This document shows, piece by piece, positions 36,339 to 45,493 of a DNA stretch of 64,000 nucleotides. Within the stretch, counting starts at the first letter, position 1. The number at the start of each line of letters is the position of its first letter. Both the position numbers and the translations under genes were made by a program. The notes under the pieces are model-generated. The model ran no database searches, was not told the DNA's origin, and saw only the letters and a list, made by a program, of their open reading frames with translations. The DNA lies in assembly GCA_012963885.1 (NCBI GenBank), contig DTUY01000420.1, forward strand, positions 22,321 to 86,320. Direction: 5' to 3'. This DNA is from Candidatus Poribacteria bacterium (GTDB lineage: Bacteria > Poribacteria > WGA-4E > UBA9662).

Positions 36339-37304
36339 TTATTCCTCCAGTAACGCCTTGGCTAAGATTTTATCTGCGACTTCCATTGTTTTGACGGCGT
36401 CAGAGAAATTTGATTCCGGTTGCTCACCCGATTTAATGCAATCGATAAAGTTCCGGTTTTTTGCTTGAAACCCACCAAAGATAAAGTTTTGATTACTTCC
36501 TGCCACTTCACACGTATCATATTCAATGCCACTATAATCTCCATCTGCGTAAAGGTATCCTTTCCCCTCGTGTTCCGCTTCAGCACAGATATTGGGTGCG
36601 TGCATTTCTACCCTGAAAACACGACGACCGCTCGTCCAACTATTTTGGAGAATCCCGATAGTACCGTTATCAAAGTGTAGAAGTGCCATGATGAAATTAA
36701 TGTCATGGTAGAGAACTGATCTGGCAATGCTATCAATTTTCACCACTTCACCGCCGCACATCCACCTTAGTGTGTCAATGGCATGAACGCCATCGTCCAT
36801 CATCCGGTCTCGCATGCCGAAAGTTGGACCATCTGTTTTATAGAAGGTACAAATGGCATGGGTAATAGGACCACGTTCAAGACACTTTTCGTGGAGCATC
36901 ACTACCATTGGACAGGATCTGCGCTGGAAACTTACTTGGGTAATGCAGTCGTTCGCCTCTGCGAGCTCTGCAAGGGATCTGGCTTGATGTATGGAAAGTC
37001 CCATTGGTTTCTCAGTGTATAAATTTAGGCCTTGATTGAGGCACCATGTCCAAATGTCATACATATAATGTGGTTGTCCAATGACATAAACACCATCTGG
37101 TGCAGTATCTTCAATCATTCTTACATAGTTTTCATACCGTTTCTCAACTTTATATGTGTCAGCGGTTGTATTTAGACGTTCCTTATTGAGATCGCAAATG
37201 GCTGCAATCTCCACATCATCAAATGAAGCAAGTGATGGGTAGTGGACACCATTAGCCATACCACCCGCGCCCACCATTGCAATTCGGATTTTCGATTCAT
37301 TCAT
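36339..37304 (-). CDS. Gfo/Idh/MocA-family oxidoreductase
   Basis: 321 residues. The N-terminal Rossmann fold is seen in IRIAMVGAGGMANGVHYPSLASFDDVEIAAICDLN, followed by TEKPMGLSIHQARSLAELAE (the conserved EKP motif) and a C-terminal substrate domain with MDDGVHAIDTLRWMCGGEV, whose Asp and His are the usual catalytic residues. It would oxidise or reduce a sugar or cyclitol with NAD(P); the substrate is unknown. GGAG precedes the ATG on the minus strand. It converges with the NHL gene 7 bases away. Confidence 0.9.
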   Translation of the reverse strand: MNESKIRIAMVGAGGMANGVHYPSLASFDDVEIAAICDLNKERLNTTADTYKVEKRYENYVRMIEDTAPDGVYVIGQPHYMYDIWTWCLNQGLNLYTEKPMGLSIHQARSLAELAEANDCITQVSFQRRSCPMVVMLHEKCLERGPITHAICTFYKTDGPTFGMRDRMMDDGVHAIDTLRWMCGGEVVKIDSIARSVLYHDINFIMALLHFDNGTIGILQNSWTSGRRVFRVEMHAPNICAEAEHEGKGYLYADGDYSGIEYDTCEVAGSNQNFIFGGFQAKNRNFIDCIKSGEQPESNFSDAVKTMEVADKILAKALLEE

Positions 37305-37387
37305 ATTTAATCTCCAGCGTTGAACGAAATTTCATCTTAATCCTAATCCTGTATAAAAGGTTGAAGTCTTTGAGATTTCAGAGGAGT

Positions 37388-37711
37388 TTATCCTCCTTGT
37401 ACGCTTTCATCTATCCACTTGAGATAATCTGGGTTCCCAGAAATGATTGGAACAACAGTGACTTCGCAGACATCATAGCTATGCAGTTTTTTAACTGTTT
37501 GGGTCAGTTGGCTTACAAGGCTTGATTTAGTCTTAATTATCATTTTTGCTTCAGTATCGTTTTCAATCTTCCCTTGCCAACGGTAAATTGAAAGGATTTC
37601 TGGCACGATGTTTACACACGCTGCAAGCTGTTGACCTACTAATACTTCAGCTATTTGTTTCGCCTCTTCTACACTTCTAGTTGTTATAAAAACAATTACG
37701 TGTTCGCTCAT
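37388..37711 (-). CDS. cutA: Divalent-cation tolerance protein CutA
   Basis: 107 residues, normal length. VIVFITTRSVEEAKQIAEVLVGQQLAACVNIVPEILSIYRWQGKIENDTEAKMIIKTK and HSYDVCEVTVVPIISGNPDYLKWI match CutA1, a trimeric ferredoxin-like protein linked to copper tolerance. The ATG at 37711 is preferred; a TTG four codons upstream is also in frame. It lies upstream of the oxidoreductase gene on the same strand. Confidence 0.93.
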   Translation of the reverse strand: MSEHVIVFITTRSVEEAKQIAEVLVGQQLAACVNIVPEILSIYRWQGKIENDTEAKMIIKTKSSLVSQLTQTVKKLHSYDVCEVTVVPIISGNPDYLKWIDESVQGG

Positions 37712-37836
37712 CGGTTTTGTCAATTAGATTACGCAGTACCATCTGCCATAGTGTTTAGTGGTACAGACTTCTGACAGTGCGCTTTAAAGAACCAGCATGA
37801 TAGCAATCGGATTGAGATGTGTCAAGATTTTCATTT

Positions 37837-37864
37837 ACATTGACAATTATACATTGACAATTAT
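37837..37864 (+). repeat. Perfect 14-bp tandem repeat containing two TTGACA boxes
   Basis: ACATTGACAATTAT occurs twice head to tail (37837-37850 and 37851-37864) upstream of ffh. Each copy contains TTGACA. The duplication therefore gives two -35 boxes 14 bases apart. Confidence 0.9.
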
Positions 37865-37883
37865 TTCAATGGTAGTGTATCTT
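37840..37883 (+). promoter_or_regulatory. Candidate promoter(s) of the ffh-rpsP-trmD operon
   Basis: TTGACA at 37854-37859, 18-base spacer, TATCTT at 37878-37883 (four of six), 52 bases before the ffh start. The duplicated TTGACA at 37840-37845 could use TATTTC at 37862-37867. The rest of the 37712-37935 intergenic stretch has no gene that I can see. Confidence 0.5.
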
Positions 37884-37935
37884 AAGCGAGGCTTTTCCAA
37901 AGTATTCTGAAGTTTGAAATCATTAAGTTGAACTA

Positions 37936-39312
37936 ATGTTCGAGAGTCTAACTGAAAAATTACAAAGCACATTCAAGAAACTGAGTGGGCAAGGCAAACT
38001 GACCGAAAAGAATGTTTCTGATGCTCTACGTGAAGTTCGCTTTGCCTTGCTTGAAGCAGATGTCAGTTATAAGATCGTTCGTCAGTTTGTAGATGATGTT
38101 AAGGAAAGGTCACTTGGTCAAGAAGTTCTTGGCAGTCTAACTCCCGAATTACAAATTGCGAAAATCATCGGTGACGAACTGACGAATCTGATGGGGCAGA
38201 AGTCGGAAAAAATTCAGGTTTCGCCTAGTGGAACGACAGTATTGATGATGGTTGGACTTCAAGGATCAGGCAAGACTACGGCATCTGCCAAACTTGCATT
38301 AAAATTCAAAACAGAAGGGCGAAACCCCCTATTAGTTGCGGCTGATATCTATCGTCCGGCGGCGATTGAACAACTTCAGATCTTGGGTGAGCAAATTGAG
38401 ATACCTGTGTTCTCAATGGGTATAGATGTATCTCCGGTTTCGATTGCTCAAGCGGCGGTTGAACAGGCGATAAATCGTAGTAATACTTTCGTTATTATTG
38501 ATACTGCTGGTCGTCTGCATATCGATGAAGACCTAATGGGGGAATTGGAAAATATCCAGTCCTGTGTTAATCCAACGGAAACGCTCCTGGTTGTTGATTC
38601 AATGACCGGGCAAGATGCAGTCAATGTTGCAGAACACTTTAGCAAGGATCTTGACATAACAGGTGTTATCCTGACCAAGCTGGATGGTGATGCCCGTGGT
38701 GGTGCCGCCCTTTCAATACGCGCGGCAACTGGTACTCCTATTAAGTTTGTCAGTACCGGTGAAAAGATCGATGGTCATACGTTGGAGGAGTTTTATCCGG
38801 ATCGGATGGCATCCCGGATTCTTGGGCAAGGGGATTTCAAAACGCTTCTTGACCGAGCTGAATCGATCTTCAGTGAAGAACAAGCCAAGGAACTCGAAGA
38901 AAAACTGATGAGCAAGAAAGGCTTGGACTTTAATGATATGTTAACCCAATTTGAACAAATTAATAAAATGGGTTCGTTGGATCAGTTGATTGGCATGGTT
39001 CCCGGCATGTCAAAGGCGTTACCGAAAGGGGCTCAGGTTGACGAGAATCAGATGAAATATGCAAAATCAATCATTCAATCTATGACGCTGGGTGAACGTC
39101 GTAATTACGCAATTTTAGATCGTTCCCGTCGGCAGCGAATCGCTAAAGGAAGCGGAACCAGAGTCAGTCAGGTCAACCAGTTGGTCAGTCAGCTAAAAAT
39201 GATGAATCAGATGTTTAACCAGCAAGCTGTCCATGCGCCTCAATTTGGACTGAGTATTGGGAAAGGCCCCAAAAACAAGCTGGCGCGAAAAAAAAGAAAA
39301 CGTCGTCGGTGA
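37936..39312 (+). CDS. ffh: Signal recognition particle protein Ffh (SRP54)
   Basis: GTPase that binds signal sequences and 4.5S RNA and targets membrane proteins. 458 residues: N domain (1-90), G domain with GLQGSGKTT at 107-115, DTAGRLHID and TKLDGDARGGAALSI, then the Met-rich M domain from about 300 (DFNDMLTQFEQINKMGSLDQLIGMVPGM, QLKMMNQMFNQQ) ending in a basic tail (KNKLARKKRKRRR). First gene of a conserved translation-related block. Confidence 0.97.
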   Translation: MFESLTEKLQSTFKKLSGQGKLTEKNVSDALREVRFALLEADVSYKIVRQFVDDVKERSLGQEVLGSLTPELQIAKIIGDELTNLMGQKSEKIQVSPSGTTVLMMVGLQGSGKTTASAKLALKFKTEGRNPLLVAADIYRPAAIEQLQILGEQIEIPVFSMGIDVSPVSIAQAAVEQAINRSNTFVIIDTAGRLHIDEDLMGELENIQSCVNPTETLLVVDSMTGQDAVNVAEHFSKDLDITGVILTKLDGDARGGAALSIRAATGTPIKFVSTGEKIDGHTLEEFYPDRMASRILGQGDFKTLLDRAESIFSEEQAKELEEKLMSKKGLDFNDMLTQFEQINKMGSLDQLIGMVPGMSKALPKGAQVDENQMKYAKSIIQSMTLGERRNYAILDRSRRQRIAKGSGTRVSQVNQLVSQLKMMNQMFNQQAVHAPQFGLSIGKGPKNKLARKKRKRRR

Positions 39313-39355
39313 TTTTGAACATAAATTAATTGAATAGAAATTAGAGGAGTGACTA

Positions 39356-39772
39356 TTGGCTGTTAAAATTAGACTGCAAAGACATGGGCGTAAAAAACGT
39401 CCATTTTACCGCATCGTTGCTGCGGACTGCCGAAGCGCACGCAATGGTGCTTTCATTGAGAGACTTGGACACTATAATCCGTTAACTGATCCCGCAGAAA
39501 TTGTTATTCATTCTGATAAAGCTCTCAAATGGCTTCGTAATGGAGCACAACCTACAGATACGGCAAAGAACTTACTGTCGAAGGTTGGTGTATGGAAAAG
39601 GTTTCACGACGAAAAACTTGGGCTTGCTTCAATTGATGATCCCTTTGTTGCAGTTGGCGTTGATGTGGTGGAAGGCTCGGCAGATCAGTCGAGTCTGGAT
39701 GGTGAGGGGATATCGGCTGAGCCTGTCGACACCGACCAGTCCTTAGACTCCCAAGGGAACGAAGAAGAGTAG
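39356..39772 (+). CDS. rpsP: 30S ribosomal protein S16 with acidic C-terminal extension
   Basis: The first ~80 residues are S16 ([45 protein letters not shown] and [24 protein letters not shown]). About 50 more residues, acidic and Ser-rich, follow; S16 is usually 80-90 long, this one 138. The start is TTG at 39356 with GAGGAG 6 bases before. It follows ffh in the standard order. Confidence 0.95.
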   Translation: MAVKIRLQRHGRKKRPFYRIVAADCRSARNGAFIERLGHYNPLTDPAEIVIHSDKALKWLRNGAQPTDTAKNLLSKVGVWKRFHDEKLGLASIDDPFVAVGVDVVEGSADQSSLDGEGISAEPVDTDQSLDSQGNEEE

Positions 39773-39823
39773 TCAACTCTGGATCTTATGTAGCAAATCA
39801 AATTAGATTTTCGACCGTTGCAA

Positions 39824-40231
39824 ATGTCTCTAATTATCAAGCGCCCCGTCGTTATACAACACGTCGTTACGGTGGAATTCAAATCCCAATTAACAAATGA
39901 GATTGAGGAAGCAATCAATCAAATTGATCTTTGGTTGGAACAAGAGGAATTCCAGAGCCGTCGGTTAATCACTGAAGCTGAGAAAGAGGGTAAGGAGTTT
40001 GTAAGTTCTCTTCGTCAGGAAATTGAGGCCGAACGAGGTAAACAAACGCAAGTCAGACAAAATTTACTGGCTAGGCTGCAGGAGGTCAAACAACTCGAAA
40101 TCGATAGTTTTTTTGTCAGTGGCACATACGATGCCCCTATAAAAATTGAGGTTGGTGATAACATTCGGACTAAATTGTCTCAGGTTCAGGTTGTTGTGAA
40201 AGATGGTATTGTCATTCAAGTTATTGAATAG
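39824..40231 (+). CDS. ylqD: YlqD-family protein
   Basis: 135 residues: a beta-strand start (SLIIKRPVVIQHVVTVEFKSQL), a charged central coiled coil (TNEIEEAINQIDLWLEQEEFQSRRLITEAEKEGKEF and on), and a final beta pair (APIKIEVGDNIRTKLSQVQVVVKDGIVIQVIE). This matches YlqD, which in Bacillus lies between khpA and rimM in the same block. Function unknown. Here it stands alone between rpsP and trmD. The ATG at 39824 is favoured over a TTG two codons upstream. Confidence 0.75.
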   Translation: MSLIIKRPVVIQHVVTVEFKSQLTNEIEEAINQIDLWLEQEEFQSRRLITEAEKEGKEFVSSLRQEIEAERGKQTQVRQNLLARLQEVKQLEIDSFFVSGTYDAPIKIEVGDNIRTKLSQVQVVVKDGIVIQVIE

Positions 40232-40264
40232 TCAAGTTTCTCAAGGCCGGTGTAGAAGTGAGAG

Positions 40265-40963
40265 ATGAAAATCGACGTTATCGCTATTTTTCCTGAAATC
40301 CTCGAAATGGCGCTTCATGTCGGGATTCTGAAACGAGCCATTGATCGGGATCTACTGGAAGTTCACCTCCATAATCTACGAAATTTTGCCGAGGGCAATC
40401 GTCGCACCGTTGATGATTATCCTTACGGTGGTGAATCGGGAATGATCCTTAAACCGGAGCCGCTTTTTGCTGCAGTTAGATCGCTTGAACCTACAGAAGT
40501 GACTCGAGTCATTTTCCTTACTCCACAAGGAAAGCCCTTTAATCAACGAATAGCTGAGGAACTTTCTCTTGAGACACATTTGGTTTTGATCTGTGGTCGT
40601 TATAAAGGGATTGATCAACGAGTTCGTGAAAAGTTAATTACGGACGAAATATCTATTGGTGATTATGTCTTGAGTGGTGGAGAGGTTCCCGCGCTTGTTT
40701 TAATTGATGCGATTGGGCGAGTTCTACCAAGTGCGTTAGGTGATTATGAATCGGCTCAGAATGATTCGTTTAGTCGAGAATTGCTTGATCATCCTCACTA
40801 TACGCGTCCTGCTGAATTTGAAGGTATGAAGGTGCCGGATATTTTATTGAGTGGGCATCATCAGAAGATTACAGATTGGAAAAGGGATCGGTCTCTGGAG
40901 AAAACAGCAGAGCAACGCCCCGACCTCTTACATAAGTTTAAGAATAACGAAGTTCTAGACTAA
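40265..40963 (+). CDS. trmD: tRNA (guanine-37-N1)-methyltransferase
   Basis: SPOUT methyltransferase that makes m1G37 to prevent frameshifting. 232 residues. Marks: MKIDVIAIFPEILEMAL, DDYPYGGESGMILKPEPL, LICGRYKGIDQRV and EISIGDYVLSGGEVPALVLIDAIGRVLPSALG (the trefoil knot). GAAGTGAGAG provides a modest ribosome site. It precedes rplS by 11 bases, the usual pairing. Confidence 0.97.
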   Translation: MKIDVIAIFPEILEMALHVGILKRAIDRDLLEVHLHNLRNFAEGNRRTVDDYPYGGESGMILKPEPLFAAVRSLEPTEVTRVIFLTPQGKPFNQRIAEELSLETHLVLICGRYKGIDQRVREKLITDEISIGDYVLSGGEVPALVLIDAIGRVLPSALGDYESAQNDSFSRELLDHPHYTRPAEFEGMKVPDILLSGHHQKITDWKRDRSLEKTAEQRPDLLHKFKNNEVLD

Positions 40964-40974
40964 GGAAAATAAAG

Positions 40975-41316
40975 ATGAATCTTTTAGAATCTGTTGAAAA
41001 CGAATATATAAGAACTGACGAACTAAATTTTGGTGTTGGAGATCTCATTCGAGTAAACAATAGAATTCGTGAGGGAACAAAAGAGCGTATTCAAGCCTAC
41101 GAAGGTACAGTCATTCGGAATCGGGATAGAGGCCTGAGCTCAACTTTCACCGTTCGGCGCTTAGCTTACGGCACTGGTAGTGAACGAACCTTTCCACTAC
41201 ACTCACCAAATATTGAAAGTATTCAAGTTATTCGACATGGTGGTGTTCGGCGGGCTAAACTTTACTACCTACGTAACCGGACTGGGAGAGCCTCGCGCGT
41301 TCCTGAGAAGAAATGA
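40975..41316 (+). CDS. rplS: 50S ribosomal protein L19
   Basis: 113 residues, normal length. FGVGDLIRVNNRIREGTKERIQAYEGTVIRNRDRGLSSTFTVRRLAYGTGSERTFPLHSPNIESIQVIRHGGVRRAKLYYLRNRTGRASRVPEKK matches L19 throughout, with an AAGGA ribosome site. Its stop codon overlaps an ATG (ATGA) that would be the natural start of rnhB. Confidence 0.97.
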   Translation: MNLLESVENEYIRTDELNFGVGDLIRVNNRIREGTKERIQAYEGTVIRNRDRGLSSTFTVRRLAYGTGSERTFPLHSPNIESIQVIRHGGVRRAKLYYLRNRTGRASRVPEKK

Positions 41317-41938
41317 ATAGAAGATAAAAAAACATTTCGTTGAGAGATTTGATATCCAGCAGTTTGAAGGTAGTTTAGTCAAGCAGGGTTATCTTAGGAT
41401 AGCAGGTGTTGATGAAGCGGGTCGGGGGGCCTTAGCTGGACCGGTGGTTGCAGCTGCTGTTATTCTTCCGTTTAGGTGTGAAATTACTGGTTTGACCGAT
41501 TCAAAGCAGCTAACGTCAGCGCAGCGAGAAGCATTCTTCTCGCAAATTGAAAGAGACGCAGTTGGAGTTGGAATTGGTATTGTCGATCACCAGATTATAG
41601 ATCAAATCAATATTTTGCAGGCCACGAAGCTTGCCATGCAGAAAGCTATTGAAAGTATTATCCCTCCCCCAGATTACGTTCTTGTTGATGGAAACCAATT
41701 ACCGCTAGTTCAAATGCCTGGACAATCTGTAATCAAAGGGGATTCACTCGTTCAGTCGATTGCTGCCGCCTCAGTGATGGCGAAAGTAACTCGTGATCGA
41801 ATAATGATCGCATTTGATGTAGACTATCCTGATTTTGGATTCAAGAAGCATAAGGGCTACGGCACACCGCGACATCGGCAAGCAATTGTAGATCTTGATC
41901 CGTGTCCGATTCATCGAACCAGTTTTAAATTGACATAA
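41313..41938 (+). CDS. rnhB: Ribonuclease HII with broken or non-standard start
   Basis: Removes RNA from RNA-DNA hybrids. The catalytic motif is clear (RIAGVDEAGRGALAGPVVAAAVILP, then TDSKQLTSAQREAFF, DYVLVDGNQLP, and SVMAKVTRDRIM with GFKKHKGYGTPRH). The conserved frame opens at 41321 after a stop and has no ATG, GTG or TTG before the catalytic Asp. An ATG at 41313 overlaps the rplS stop as expected for a coupled start, but is one frame off and meets TAA after four codons. One extra base around 41320 would give MNRKIKKHFVERFD. A single-base deletion, sequencing error or rare start codon can explain this. Confidence 0.8.
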
Positions 41939-41941
41939 ATT

Positions 41942-42290
41942 CGACAGTTAAGATCGGTAAAATCTAGAGAATCATTTGCTGCAGAATATCTTGAATCTAA
42001 AGGCTATAGGGTTTAATCACAAAACTATTGCACTCACTTTGGGAGGATTGGCTTGGTTGTTGGCGTTGACGGCCAAATCGTATTCGTTGAAGTAAAGACA
42101 CGACAAAGCCTCATAATATGGTCTGTAACCAAACAGAAGGAGATTTTACGCGTTATGCTGAATTACCTTGAAATCTGGAGCAAAATTGGATCAAACCTGC
42201 AGATTCGATGTAATTGTAATCTCGCTTTCCCAAAAGGCTAGGCTTATTAAGCTTGAACGCATTGAAAATACATTCGAGTTTTGTGTTTAA
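41942..42290 (+). pseudogene. yraN: YraN-family (UPF0102) endonuclease-like pseudogene
   Basis: Translation gives SRESFAAEYLESKGYRV, a TAA stop at 42014-42016, then SQNYCTHFGRIGLVVGVDGQIVFVEVKTRQS and VTKQKEILRVMLNYLEIW. The tail continues in another frame as RFDVIVISLSQKARLIKLERIENTFEF, ending at 42290. This is a YraN protein with an internal stop, a frameshift around 42180-42205, and replaced key residues (GRIGLVV where the family has GEIDLV). YraN normally follows rnhB, as here. The break is multiple, so it is decay rather than a single error. Confidence 0.85.
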
Positions 42291-42349
42291 TGGGGAACAA
42301 GTTGGTTTTATAGATTGTCTGTCAAAATGGATGATACATGAGAAAAAAC

Positions 42350-42799
42350 TTAAAAAAGCTTGGTGCTGTCAAGCAGCATCGTTACCGGGCCGTCATTGAT
42401 CAGTTGCACGTCCATCATTGCCTGGAATATACCACCTTTCCCGAGTACTCCCAGTTCGTTCAAGGCGTCAATAAATTCTTCATATAATTTATTGGCTTTC
42501 TCTGGTGGTGATGCTTCTATGAAACTTGGTCGTCGACCTTTACGGCAATCGCCGTAAAGTGTAAACTGCGAAACGATAAGCGCGGACCCGCCGATGTCCA
42601 ACAGAGATTTGTTCATTTTTCCATCTTCATCGCCAAAGATTCTTAAATTTGCTACTTTTTGTGCTAGGTAGTCGATATCTTCTAGCTGATCATCTTTGGA
42701 TACGCCTAGAAAAACGAGCAACCCGGACCCAATTTCTGATACCAGTTCACCATCGACCGTAACGCTTGCGGATTTTACGCGTTGAACAACTGCTCTCAT
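42350..42799 (-). CDS. dtd: D-aminoacyl-tRNA deacylase
   Basis: Removes D-amino acids wrongly attached to tRNA. 149 residues, normal length. Family marks [37 protein letters not shown], the [17 protein letters not shown] block with the active-site SQFTLY, and [11 protein letters not shown] near the end are all present. GGAG precedes the ATG on the minus strand. Confidence 0.97.
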   Translation of the reverse strand: MRAVVQRVKSASVTVDGELVSEIGSGLLVFLGVSKDDQLEDIDYLAQKVANLRIFGDEDGKMNKSLLDIGGSALIVSQFTLYGDCRKGRRPSFIEASPPEKANKLYEEFIDALNELGVLGKGGIFQAMMDVQLINDGPVTMLLDSTKLF

Positions 42800-42891
42800 A
42801 TATGCTCCAAATTTGTTGATTGCTTTTCATTAAATTTCGATTCTAGCATGGGTATAAAACCACAGCAATAAATTAAGATTCCACTAACTAA

Positions 42892-44145
42892 ATGAAATTT
42901 GTTCAGAATACTTACTCGGCGTTTTCAACATTTTATACCAATAGAATGCGCACATTCCTTATTGTCCTGAGTATCTCAATTGGAATTGCCGGCGTGATTG
43001 TAATGATGTCGCTTGGCGCTGGAGCCCAAAAATTAGTGATGAACGAAGTTGAAAAAGTTGGTGGTCCACTAACTTTTGGTGTGTATCGTCCCGACAGGAT
43101 CCGAAAAGGAAAAGGGAGATACAGCAAGTGGACGAGAAATACAAGTAAGCACTTTTTGATGATGGAGGATGTAGAATTAATTCGGAATGAATGCCCAGCC
43201 GTCGATATGGCCGCACCGGAGTCCTACAGGTCCGTAAATGTATCATACGATGGGAAACAAAAAAGAACTCGTTTGCAAGCGACATCCTACGATTATCATC
43301 TTATTCGTGAGTGGCATACCCGTGTAGGACGCTTTATTTCCGATGAGGATCTCAGCTTTTGGAGTAAGGTCTGTGTAGTTGGTGAGGAGATTGTTCAAGA
43401 TCTGTTCTCGGGCTTAGATCCTATTGGTAAAGAGATTAAAGTCAGTAATAAACGGTTTAACATTATCGGAGTTATGGAATCTCGTGGAAAGGGACTTGAC
43501 CCAGGGATGGGAAGTGAGGATAATCAGATTTTTATGCCGGTGACAACCACACAGACTCACTTTTTGGGAAACGATTATGTCGGCCATATCCTGATTCGAG
43601 CCAAAAATTATGATGTTATTGATCAAGCGGTAGATCAGGTCAAAACAGTCTTGTTGCGAGCAAACGACGGGGAAGAATTCTTCGAAGTGTGGGTTATGAA
43701 AGAAGAGTTAAAATCCACCAACAGGATTATCTTGATTATTGAGCTGGTTCTTGTCTTGATTGCTTCAGTCTCTTTAATAGTAGGTGGAATTGGCACCCTC
43801 AATATCATGTTGGTGTCCGTGACTGAGCGTATTCCGGAAATTGGCCTACGAAAGGCGGTTGGGGCCAAAGGTTGGGATATTCGGGTACAGTTTCTGACTG
43901 AATCTGTCCTGATTTGTCTAATTGGGAGTGTTCTCGGGATTATAATCGGATTCGGATTAACGCATGCCCTTGCTGGTACATTGAGTAAATATTTTATTAA
44001 AGAGTTTGAATGGCCGTCCGTAATTACCTTGAAATCAATCCTGACATCAGTTGCTGCTGGTGCAGCTATTGGAGTCTTCTTTGGTTACTATCCTGCCAGT
44101 CGTGCTTCTAGATTAAACCCGATTGAGGCCATCCGCCACAAATGA
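42892..44145 (+). CDS. MacB/FtsX-type ABC transporter permease without ATPase partner
   Basis: 417 residues: an N-terminal helix (TFLIVLSISIGIAGVIVMMSLGAG), a periplasmic MacB-like core domain of about 200 residues, then three helices of the FtsX domain (IELVLVLIASVSLIVGGIGTLNIMLVSVTERIPEIGLRKAVGAKGWDIRVQFLTESVLICLIG, and the last LTSVAAGAAIGVFFGYYPASRASRLNPIEAIRHK). Normally an ATPase gene lies next door; none does here. It would act in mechanotransmission or lipoprotein/efflux work. It ends exactly where hflX ends on the other strand. Confidence 0.88.
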   Translation: MKFVQNTYSAFSTFYTNRMRTFLIVLSISIGIAGVIVMMSLGAGAQKLVMNEVEKVGGPLTFGVYRPDRIRKGKGRYSKWTRNTSKHFLMMEDVELIRNECPAVDMAAPESYRSVNVSYDGKQKRTRLQATSYDYHLIREWHTRVGRFISDEDLSFWSKVCVVGEEIVQDLFSGLDPIGKEIKVSNKRFNIIGVMESRGKGLDPGMGSEDNQIFMPVTTTQTHFLGNDYVGHILIRAKNYDVIDQAVDQVKTVLLRANDGEEFFEVWVMKEELKSTNRIILIIELVLVLIASVSLIVGGIGTLNIMLVSVTERIPEIGLRKAVGAKGWDIRVQFLTESVLICLIGSVLGIIIGFGLTHALAGTLSKYFIKEFEWPSVITLKSILTSVAAGAAIGVFFGYYPASRASRLNPIEAIRHK

Positions 44146-45468
44146 TTACTGGATGGTGTGAGTCGAGTTGATCAGAAGTTGATCTAGTGGCTTTAAGTGA
44201 CGTCGGGGAAGCTGGGCTTGGATTAAAATTTCCTCCGTTCGATAATCAGCACTTACAACATGTCCGTGGTTGTAGAGATAATCTAGGGCCTTGGCATCCT
44301 GATAGGAGAGAGAGATCGATAAACAGATGTCGTGCTTTGAAATAATGTCGGCAATATGGCTCTTGAGGTTTTGGGTGCCATCGCCTTGGAGTGCCGAGAT
44401 CATTAGACTCTTTGGATGTTTTATCTGTAACATGCAAAGAAGTTCTTCATTAACTTGGTCTATCTTGTTGAACACGATCAGGCTTGGAACGTTGGATGCT
44501 CCAATTTCCTGAAGAACGTTATTAACTATCTGGATGTGTAAGTCTATTTGTGAATGGCTGGCATCGACGATGTGAAGTAGAAGGTTAGATTCGGCTACTT
44601 CTTCTAGCGTTGCCTTGAAAGCTGCCACAAGTTGGTGTGGCAGCTTCTTGATGAATCCGACGGTATCGGTCAGCAAAACCTCCTGATTTTTTGGCAATTC
44701 AACCGTGCGAGTTGTCGGATCAAGTGTAGCAAAAAGTTTATCTTCAGCCAATTGATCTGCCGACGTAAGAGCGTTGAATAAAGTTGATTTTCCAGCGTTT
44801 GTATAACCCACCAGCGAAATATTCACAATCTTAGCACGATTGTGTCGTTGAACTTGTCGTTGTCTTTCGACATCTCTTAGTACTTTCTTCAGATGTGATA
44901 TCTGGTGGCTGATCAGCTTCCGGTCAATCTGAAGTTGGGTCTCGCCCGCACCGCGTACTGCCCCACCACTTTGACCTGTTCCTCCTGAGGCAGCACCGCT
45001 ACCTGCTGTAGCTTGTCGGGAGAGATGCGTCCACATTCTTGTTAATCGAGGTAATGCATATTGAAGTTGTGCGAGATTGACTTGTAGTTTGGCTTCTTTT
45101 GTTTGCGCTCGTTGAGCAAAAATTTGCAAAATTAATCCTGTTCGGTCAATCACAACTAGATTTAATATTTTCTCAATATTGCGTGTTTGAGCTGGCGAGA
45201 GGTCGGCATCAAAGACAACAATCTCCGACTTCGTCTGGTCTGCTGTAATCTTTATTTCACCAAGTTTTCCCTGCCCAATAAAATGTGCCGCGTTTGGTGC
45301 GGCTTTAGTTTGAATCAGTTCACAGGTAACCTTGATGCCCGATGTCGTTGCCAAATCAGCCAACTCGCGGATTGATTCTTCGACTTCAGAGTGAATGTCA
45401 TGTCTTAGTTTGATGCCAACTAAAACTGCTTTTTTGGATTGGATTTCCGTATTATAATTTAGGTGCAC
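44146..45468 (-). CDS. hflX: GTPase HflX
   Basis: Ribosome-associated GTPase that splits stalled or hibernating ribosomes. 440 residues: the N-terminal HflX domain (AVLVGIKL, ELIQTKAAPNAAHFIGQGKLGEIK, VIDRTGLILQIFAQRAQTKEAKLQVNLAQLQYALPRL), a glycine-rich linker (GSGAASGGTGQSGGAVRGAGETQLQIDRK), and the G domain (LVGYTNAGKSTLFNALT, TDTVGFIKKLPHQLVAAFKATLEE, VFNKIDQ). The start is GTG. A 22-bp palindrome lies 26 bases upstream of it. Confidence 0.95.
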   Translation of the reverse strand: MHLNYNTEIQSKKAVLVGIKLRHDIHSEVEESIRELADLATTSGIKVTCELIQTKAAPNAAHFIGQGKLGEIKITADQTKSEIVVFDADLSPAQTRNIEKILNLVVIDRTGLILQIFAQRAQTKEAKLQVNLAQLQYALPRLTRMWTHLSRQATAGSGAASGGTGQSGGAVRGAGETQLQIDRKLISHQISHLKKVLRDVERQRQVQRHNRAKIVNISLVGYTNAGKSTLFNALTSADQLAEDKLFATLDPTTRTVELPKNQEVLLTDTVGFIKKLPHQLVAAFKATLEEVAESNLLLHIVDASHSQIDLHIQIVNNVLQEIGASNVPSLIVFNKIDQVNEELLCMLQIKHPKSLMISALQGDGTQNLKSHIADIISKHDICLSISLSYQDAKALDYLYNHGHVVSADYRTEEILIQAQLPRRHLKPLDQLLINSTHTIQ

Positions 45469-45493
45469 AGCCTGTTATCTTTCATCTGGGTAA

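Noticed and set aside
41324..41335. Slippery A-tract as a programmed frameshift site for rnhB
   Set aside because: The TAA stop in the ATG 41313 frame comes before the A-run, so ribosomes would not reach it.
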